This document shows positions 19,646-24,199 of a stretch of 24,199 bases of DNA, piece by piece. A model generated the notes under the pieces. It did no database searches and was not told the origin of the DNA. It saw nothing but the letters and a program-made list of their open reading frames with translations. Source of the stretch: a virus; the IMG/VR virus record IMGVR_UViG_3300006793_000278, positions 1 through 24,199 of that record. One strand, 5' to 3'. Each line of letters starts with the position of its first letter. The stretch's first letter is position 1. The position numbers were made by a program, and so were the translations under genes.

Positions 19646-20550
19646 TATAGTTCTCCGTAGTATGCTGAACCCGGACGATCAAAGCCGTTAATACCTAGGG
19701 TATCTAGTGCGCCATCTAAACCGCTAGTCCTGCCGCCACCAAAGCCACCCAGACCCCTAAAGAGTCCTCCTAAAAAGTCTCCTTCGCCTTGACTACGTGC
19801 TTGGGAAGAACTAAACAGATACTCATAAGGACTCAGTTGAATCTTAGCCGCCCCAAACTCTGCGGCAGACCTTGCAGTTTCTGCGTCAATGCCTAATCCA
19901 ATCAACTGACGCTCCATTTCAGAAATTGACATACCAGACTGTAGCATTCCCTGAGCAAGCTGTCCAAGTTGATTAGCTTCACCTAGAGCTTTTTCCCTAG
20001 ATTGGATAGCAACATCTGCCAAGGTTTGCTGTTGTGCTTTTCCTAGTCCAAACACATCAGGCTGTACCATTCCTTCCCCGGCTCCAACACCTTCACCTGC
20101 AAGGCGTAGACTCATTCGTCCCGTACCAAACATACCTTGACGTAAGCGTTCTTCTTGCTGAGCAAAGGGGTCTTTGAGCGTCTCATAAACATCACCAAAA
20201 TACTCTTGGCCTCGTTTTTCTATATCAAAATTAGCTAACTGTTGAAACAAGCCTCCTGCACCGCCTAAGGCAGACCCTAGGATGTTTTGATACGCAGGTG
20301 CCAGAGCAACGCCATATTCGCCTGCCTGAGGGTCTAAAGCGGCTGTGCCTGATGTTGTACCAACCGTAACACCTCTAAACCTTACATCGTCTGCAAGTTC
20401 AGCGGCTTTCTTAATTGCCTCTCTTGCCGATCCTTCACCGTAGTCCCCAAAGAGACCTCCGCCGAACAATTGACCACCTAAGGCCGCCCCTAACTGAGGA
20501 TAACCAAAGTTAGATCCAATGGCTCCTCCAATGATACTACCAAGTGCCAT
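19645..20550 (-). CDS. Gly-rich virion protein, probable ejection protein (301 residues)
   Basis: The product starts MALGSIIGGAIGSNFGYPQL, a glycine-zipper-like hydrophobic segment (about 1-35) that could insert in or pack against a membrane. Gln/Glu helices follow (PFAQQEERLRQGMFG; KALGEANQLGQLAQGMLQSGMS) and the C-terminus is glycine-rich (FLGGLFRGLGGFGGGRTSG). Small Gly-rich proteins of this kind sit next to ejection proteins in podoviruses. The call is by composition and neighbourhood, not by a named domain. GGGAGC precedes the ATG. Confidence 0.6.
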   Translation of the reverse strand: MALGSIIGGAIGSNFGYPQLGAALGGQLFGGGLFGDYGEGSAREAIKKAAELADDVRFRGVTVGTTSGTAALDPQAGEYGVALAPAYQNILGSALGGAGGLFQQLANFDIEKRGQEYFGDVYETLKDPFAQQEERLRQGMFGTGRMSLRLAGEGVGAGEGMVQPDVFGLGKAQQQTLADVAIQSREKALGEANQLGQLAQGMLQSGMSISEMERQLIGLGIDAETARSAAEFGAAKIQLSPYEYLFSSSQARSQGEGDFLGGLFRGLGGFGGGRTSGLDGALDTLGINGFDRPGSAYYGEL

Positions 20551-20562
20551 TCTATTGCTCCC

Positions 20563-21579
20563 TTACTTTTTAATAATGTAGTTCAGCACTAACGTAGGCT
20601 GAACATTGTTGTGTGCGGATGATGCGTCTGCGGCGTCTATAGTGTCTATTGTAATACCTGTTGTTTTGGTATTGGTGTTGACTGATCTGTTTGCCGCTGA
20701 ATATGGATTTAATTGACCAAGTGTTGATCCGGAGTCTGTACCTGATGTAAATGTTGATGTGTGGAAGTGACCGGGGTCAGTTAATGTATGTTGGTGGCCT
20801 GCTTCGCCAGACTCAGCACCTGTCAACAAGTGAGTATTTTCACCACCGGCAGAACCAAGAACTGCCCCATCAAATGCAAATGTCAGTGCAGTATCGTCGG
20901 TAATAGTTACTGCGGATGATAAAATAATATCTGTCTGGCTATTAATCTTGACTACAGTAACTTCACCAGAGATGCCTGTACCTGTCACCTTCATACCAAG
21001 TACGATCGTACCGTCATTTTCATCGACAAGAATGTTTGTTGTACTTGTAAATGAACCATTGGAATCTGCGGTAGCTGTGGTAGCTCCGTTGTCACCTGTT
21101 AGACGAGAGGCCGCAGAGCCTCCCATGTCGTCAACACCGGCAATGGTACGACCACGGAGATCAGGGAGGTTAAAGGTAGTTGAGCCATCACCAGTACCAT
21201 AAGTGGTTGCAATGGCTGTAAACAGTGCCGCATTGTCAGTACGACTGACTGCCTGACCATAACATAAGAACCATCCTGTGGGTGCCGTAGACCCTGCAAA
21301 GGGTGCAAGCATTCCTGATGGAATTGTCACCAAAGCACCTACAGCATCCTGTACAAACGCTGTGGTTGCTAGCTGTGTTGTATCAGTTCCTGAGGTTGCC
21401 GTAGGAGCCGCAGGGGTTCCTGTGAATGTCGGAGAAGCAATGTCAGCTTTACTATTGACTGCTGTCTCAATTGCTACAAACTCAGCATTGATTTCTGCAC
21501 CTTTGATAATCTTATTGGCGTTTCCACTGGCAAGATTATCTTTAGTTGCAAAATTGGTTAGTTGCGTATAGTTACTCAT
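20563..21579 (-). CDS. Tail fibre or receptor protein with tail-collar domain
   Basis: The 338-residue product has an attachment-type N-terminus (TNFATKDNLASGNANKIIKG), the fibre repeat SPTFTGTPAAPT with TTQLATTAFVQ (49-77), and a tail-collar domain (GMLAPFAGSTAPTGWFLCYG, then FNLPDLRGRTIAG, 89-148). The histidine segment GHQHTLTDPGHFH (261-273) resembles the metal-binding HxH pattern of T4 gp12. The C-terminus NNVQPTLVLNYIIKK is typical of the family. About 60 residues (178-236, including VTGTGISGEVTVVKI) interrupt the collar fold before LGSAGGENTH, and look like an inserted beta module. It probably contacts the host surface. Confidence 0.88.
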   Translation of the reverse strand: MSNYTQLTNFATKDNLASGNANKIIKGAEINAEFVAIETAVNSKADIASPTFTGTPAAPTATSGTDTTQLATTAFVQDAVGALVTIPSGMLAPFAGSTAPTGWFLCYGQAVSRTDNAALFTAIATTYGTGDGSTTFNLPDLRGRTIAGVDDMGGSAASRLTGDNGATTATADSNGSFTSTTNILVDENDGTIVLGMKVTGTGISGEVTVVKINSQTDIILSSAVTITDDTALTFAFDGAVLGSAGGENTHLLTGAESGEAGHQHTLTDPGHFHTSTFTSGTDSGSTLGQLNPYSAANRSVNTNTKTTGITIDTIDAADASSAHNNVQPTLVLNYIIKK

Positions 21580-23183
21580 TAAAGAATCCTACCTTGTTTT
21601 ACGTATACATCCAATTTTTGAATTGATATTTCTGCACCATCAAGGTTAGCTTCAAACCCAACCTGAAGGATACTGCCTGATCCTGAACCCGGAAGTCTTA
21701 CAATATCTGAAATAGTTCCACTTGTGTACTCTGCAGGAGTCGGGTCATCTGGTGTTGTTGCTCCATTTGCCCCAAACTCAGCAATTCCATATTCTGCAAT
21801 AGCTAAGTCTTCCAACACTGCAGGGTATGATGTATAGTCATCAGAGTAATCAAAAGCAGATTTAAAAATAAATGACTCACCAACGCCACCAATAACAGTT
21901 GTAGCAATTCGCTTTAGAATTTTAGTTGTGGATGCATTACCAAAGTCAAAGTAGTTGGTAAAATATTGAAATGTGTATCTTTCAGAATTGTCAGAGTAAC
22001 CAAAATACTCCGCAAGACCATCTTCCTGCGTAAAGTAAACAGCGTTTGCTAGTGACAACATATTGGTTTGATTCTGAGTGTCCCATACGGTTACCCTTAA
22101 GGAGCCGTCTTGCAATGGAGTGCGAGTATCAAAACAATACACTTGCGTTGTGCTTGGGAATAACAACAAATAGAATGCATTGTCTTCAGAGTATACTGAT
22201 TTAATGTCATCTAACGTTTCATCGGCTGTTAAAGCGACAACGTCATCTCTAACGTTTTTAGACAGATCACGCATTGGTAGTGACTTTTCTTGAATGACAC
22301 GCCCAAGACTTCTTAAGCCATCTTCAGACAAGAAGAAGATATCAACACCTGTGTTTTGAATACTGTCACGAGCAACACAGCCAACACGACGGATAACTTC
22401 AACAAGCCGTAGTGTTGCAGGATCAAACGATGCATCATTAGAACCGTCAGCAAAAACTACAATGTTACGCTTACAGAATACAATGAATTGTCCGTTCTGA
22501 GCACCAAAGCCTACAATCTCATCAGTACCGTCAACAAGGATAGCTGAGAGATCAATACTACCTGCAGATCCTGTGTTCCAGTCTGCGCCATTTAACAGGT
22601 CAGACCAATAAACAGTCATCTTGTTGTAGTAAGAGCTGTCACTTGCATCTTGAATGTCTGCAGTCCATAAGCGACCGTAAGCAGACAGTACTGTGTGACC
22701 CGGTGGTGCCTGAGTAGTCCCGTTGATGCTACGGCCTGTATAGGAGGTTTCGTCTTCTACGTCAGTAATTGTACCTGCAACAGGATCATAGACCATTGGC
22801 TTGTAGCCACGTTGGAAGTAGTACGCTTTATCGTTCAGCGTCACACACTGCCAGTTGCCTTCAGTAAACGTATTGTCCGATGTAGGTGTAATCTCAGTAA
22901 GAGTTGTGGTTCCTTTGTAGAACTTCGTCGCAGACCACGATAGGATCGTTTCAGTGCCTTCAATATCAATAAACCGATGAGCACCTAACAGATTAACGTC
23001 TGATCCGCCTGTAGACGTTACATAACGCCAACCCTTACGAGCACCTAAGCGTCCGTACTTGTCAATAATACAGTTGTTAGCTGTCAGTGCAAAACCACTC
23101 TCAAGCGTAATACCGGACTCTTGAGTGTTTAGACCAAAGAATCCCGGTGCGGCAATACTGAGAGCTTGTAACGGTTTAGCCAT
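21579..23183 (-). CDS. Large tail protein (tail-tube/nozzle type)
   Basis: The 534-residue protein starts MAKPLQALSIAAPGFFGLNT and continues with an NNCIIDKYGRLGARKGW motif that I recall as characteristic of a family of phage tail proteins found in many marine podoviruses. It is beta-rich throughout, in keeping with a propeller-like tail nozzle or packaged-DNA-stabilising protein such as T7 gp12 or P22 gp10. It directly follows the adaptor-like gene, the usual order in podoviruses. The C-terminal part (EISIQKLDVYVKQGRIL) is a strand pair. Its stop overlaps the start of the fibre gene. Confidence 0.72.
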   Translation of the reverse strand: MAKPLQALSIAAPGFFGLNTQESGITLESGFALTANNCIIDKYGRLGARKGWRYVTSTGGSDVNLLGAHRFIDIEGTETILSWSATKFYKGTTTLTEITPTSDNTFTEGNWQCVTLNDKAYYFQRGYKPMVYDPVAGTITDVEDETSYTGRSINGTTQAPPGHTVLSAYGRLWTADIQDASDSSYYNKMTVYWSDLLNGADWNTGSAGSIDLSAILVDGTDEIVGFGAQNGQFIVFCKRNIVVFADGSNDASFDPATLRLVEVIRRVGCVARDSIQNTGVDIFFLSEDGLRSLGRVIQEKSLPMRDLSKNVRDDVVALTADETLDDIKSVYSEDNAFYLLLFPSTTQVYCFDTRTPLQDGSLRVTVWDTQNQTNMLSLANAVYFTQEDGLAEYFGYSDNSERYTFQYFTNYFDFGNASTTKILKRIATTVIGGVGESFIFKSAFDYSDDYTSYPAVLEDLAIAEYGIAEFGANGATTPDDPTPAEYTSGTISDIVRLPGSGSGSILQVGFEANLDGAEISIQKLDVYVKQGRIL

Positions 23184-23828
23184 TTATACTGTCCACTCTA
23201 GTTCTTCAGTGTGCCGTTGTGAGTCTTGAGCAATAGCATCATTGAGCACACGTTGGGCTGTTGCGTAAGCTGATGTACTAGCGACTCCACCATCTTCTCC
23301 CCGCTCTTCAACTGCTTTGGCATAAGCTAACAATTGCACAGGTAGCGAGGGTACGGTGAGTTTGTCTGTCCCTGCAGATAAATCCGCAGTTCGTTGAATG
23401 ATGTTAAAGTACACCGTATAGATAGTGTCAGGTTTAGGATAAAGATCAACCATTGTGTCACCATCAGCAGAAACACCATTAAAGTTATAGTATCTTGGGC
23501 TTCCGCTAGCAGGGGTTTGATTCAAGTAAAACTGGTTGAAGTCGTGTTGAGTACGGTACTCCATAAAGAAGTTCCCGTTATCATTAACGACATCCATGAC
23601 ACTAAAGTTATTCCCTGTTCCGTTGAGTTCATAGTTAAACACACCAGAAGTTGTCGTTAGTGTCAATGTTTGACGGAGAGCAGACCAGTTCCAAGTGTTT
23701 TCTACTTCGCTTTTGGCATCATTAACTAAAACACCAATAAGAGTCGAATACGTCGTTTCGTCCACAGTAGCAACTGTACGCTCTCTTAAGCGTTTAAGAA
23801 CATTATTGACAAGTTCTAAATATGTCAT
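23184..23828 (-). CDS. Head-tail adaptor (tail tubular A-like) protein
   Basis: The 214-residue product starts MTYLELVNNVLKRLRERTVA, and a helical N-terminus (SEVENTWNWSALRQTLTLTT) leads into beta strands. This matches the layout of podovirus adaptor or tail-tube A proteins (T7 gp11, P22 gp4), which form the ring below the portal. The motif NTWNWSALRQ near residue 40 is typical of that group as I recall it. It is the first gene after the strong promoter at 23856-23884 and abuts the tail gene with no spacer. Confidence 0.75.
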   Translation of the reverse strand: MTYLELVNNVLKRLRERTVATVDETTYSTLIGVLVNDAKSEVENTWNWSALRQTLTLTTTSGVFNYELNGTGNNFSVMDVVNDNGNFFMEYRTQHDFNQFYLNQTPASGSPRYYNFNGVSADGDTMVDLYPKPDTIYTVYFNIIQRTADLSAGTDKLTVPSLPVQLLAYAKAVEERGEDGGVASTSAYATAQRVLNDAIAQDSQRHTEELEWTV

Positions 23829-23855
23829 GAGAATACCTTAGTGTCTATATGCACA

Positions 23856-23884
23856 ATTATAGCATACTTTTAGTTAAATGTCAA
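23856..23884 (-). promoter_or_regulatory. Consensus leftward sigma70 promoter for tail genes
   Basis: On the minus strand the -35 is TTGACA (23884-23879), the spacer is 17 bases, and the -10 is TATAAT (23861-23856) preceded by TGC. Both hexamers are perfect. It fills the gap between two genes, with the adaptor ATG about 28 bases after the -10. It shares TATG(G/C)TATAATT(A/G)TG(G/C)A with the promoter at 962-990. Confidence 0.92.
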
Positions 23885-23886
23885 GT

Positions 23887-24150
23887 CTACCATTTTTTAC
23901 AAGACCAATAGCGAGCCGTTAGTTTGCTTGGGGGATTCGTGTCGCACTTATGTCTGGCTCTAAATGACTTCCTACGTGCAGGCTGAGACTTCTTAATTGT
24001 CATGTTAGGGTCACCAAAGCGGATGGTCTTTGTCTTATCACCTTCTTTAGCAACCACTACGAACTTCTTAGATCCGCCCGGAGTGCGCTTAGGTTTGTTG
24101 TAGCCGCTTACACCTGCTCTGGCTAACTTAGGGTCTTTTGACTTTGGCAC
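23887..24150 (-). CDS. DUF5872-like small basic phage protein
   Basis: The 87-residue basic product is read from GTG 24150, because GGAGG lies 5 bases before it and the protein then starts MPKSKDPKLARAGVSGYNKP; an upstream ATG at 24183 would add 11 residues of unlike composition. It carries the core KFVVVAKEGDKTKTIRFGD and the C-terminal basic RRKSFRARHKCD and ARYWSCKKW. I recognise this pattern from small DUF5872-type proteins encoded next to structural genes in marine phages; their role is unknown. The promoter at 23856-23884 begins right after its stop. Confidence 0.78.
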   Translation of the reverse strand: MPKSKDPKLARAGVSGYNKPKRTPGGSKKFVVVAKEGDKTKTIRFGDPNMTIKKSQPARRKSFRARHKCDTNPPSKLTARYWSCKKW

Positions 24151-24199
24151 ATTAGCCTCCTTGGATAATGTCGTTGGATTCAATAACTGATATAAGCAT

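Noticed and set aside
1-24199. tRNA genes, CRISPR arrays, insertion sequences, integrase, phage RNA polymerase
   Set aside because: I saw no cloverleaf, spaced direct-repeat array, transposase, recombinase or single-subunit RNA polymerase in the reading frames of this window.

Overview
This window looks like a large part of a lytic, tailed double-stranded DNA phage genome, most probably a short-tailed (podovirus-like) phage of a marine bacterium. The phage call rests on a T7-type replication set (gp2.5-like ssDNA-binding protein, bifunctional primase-helicase, family A DNA polymerase, endonuclease I), a phage-type class I ribonucleotide reductase, a T4-type lysozyme, and a leftward block of tail and ejection-type virion genes. 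The marine assignment is an inference from gene style: DUF5872-like and DUF3310 proteins, RNR inside the replication module, and a collar-domain tail protein. The host cannot be named. No RNA polymerase, integrase, repressor or tRNA gene is visible here.

Layout. Positions 1-863 (minus strand): start of a probable large terminase, a lysozyme, and a small-terminase-like protein with two AT-hook motifs. Positions 864-1638: a 775-base non-coding, divergent control region rich in palindromes and repeats. Positions 1639-4642 (plus): about fourteen tightly packed small genes, nearly all unrecognised, typical of phage early host-takeover genes. Positions 4663-11132 (plus): DNA replication and host-DNA breakdown genes. 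Positions 11216-15112 (plus): nrdA, three small genes, nrdB and two more small genes, ending at an intrinsic terminator. Positions 15151-24150 (minus): tail adaptor, tail, fibre and ejection-type genes, running head-on into that terminator.

Both flanks are transcribed leftward. If the full genome is circular or circularly permuted, the late genes could form one leftward arm that begins at the small terminase-like gene near 863, wraps around through genes outside this window (rest of TerL, portal, capsid), and ends at 15151. The plus-strand early arm would begin at the same control region.

Five strong sigma70-type promoters can be read directly. All have a 17-base spacer and an extended -10 (TG followed by G or C, then TANAAT). 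They fall into a leftward late pair (near 962-990 and 23856-23884) and a rightward trio (4572-4600, 8550-8578, 11107-11135) that shares AGTGG after the -10. The trio opens the ssb/primase/polymerase, nuclease and RNR units. This suggests that host RNA polymerase transcribes these genes.
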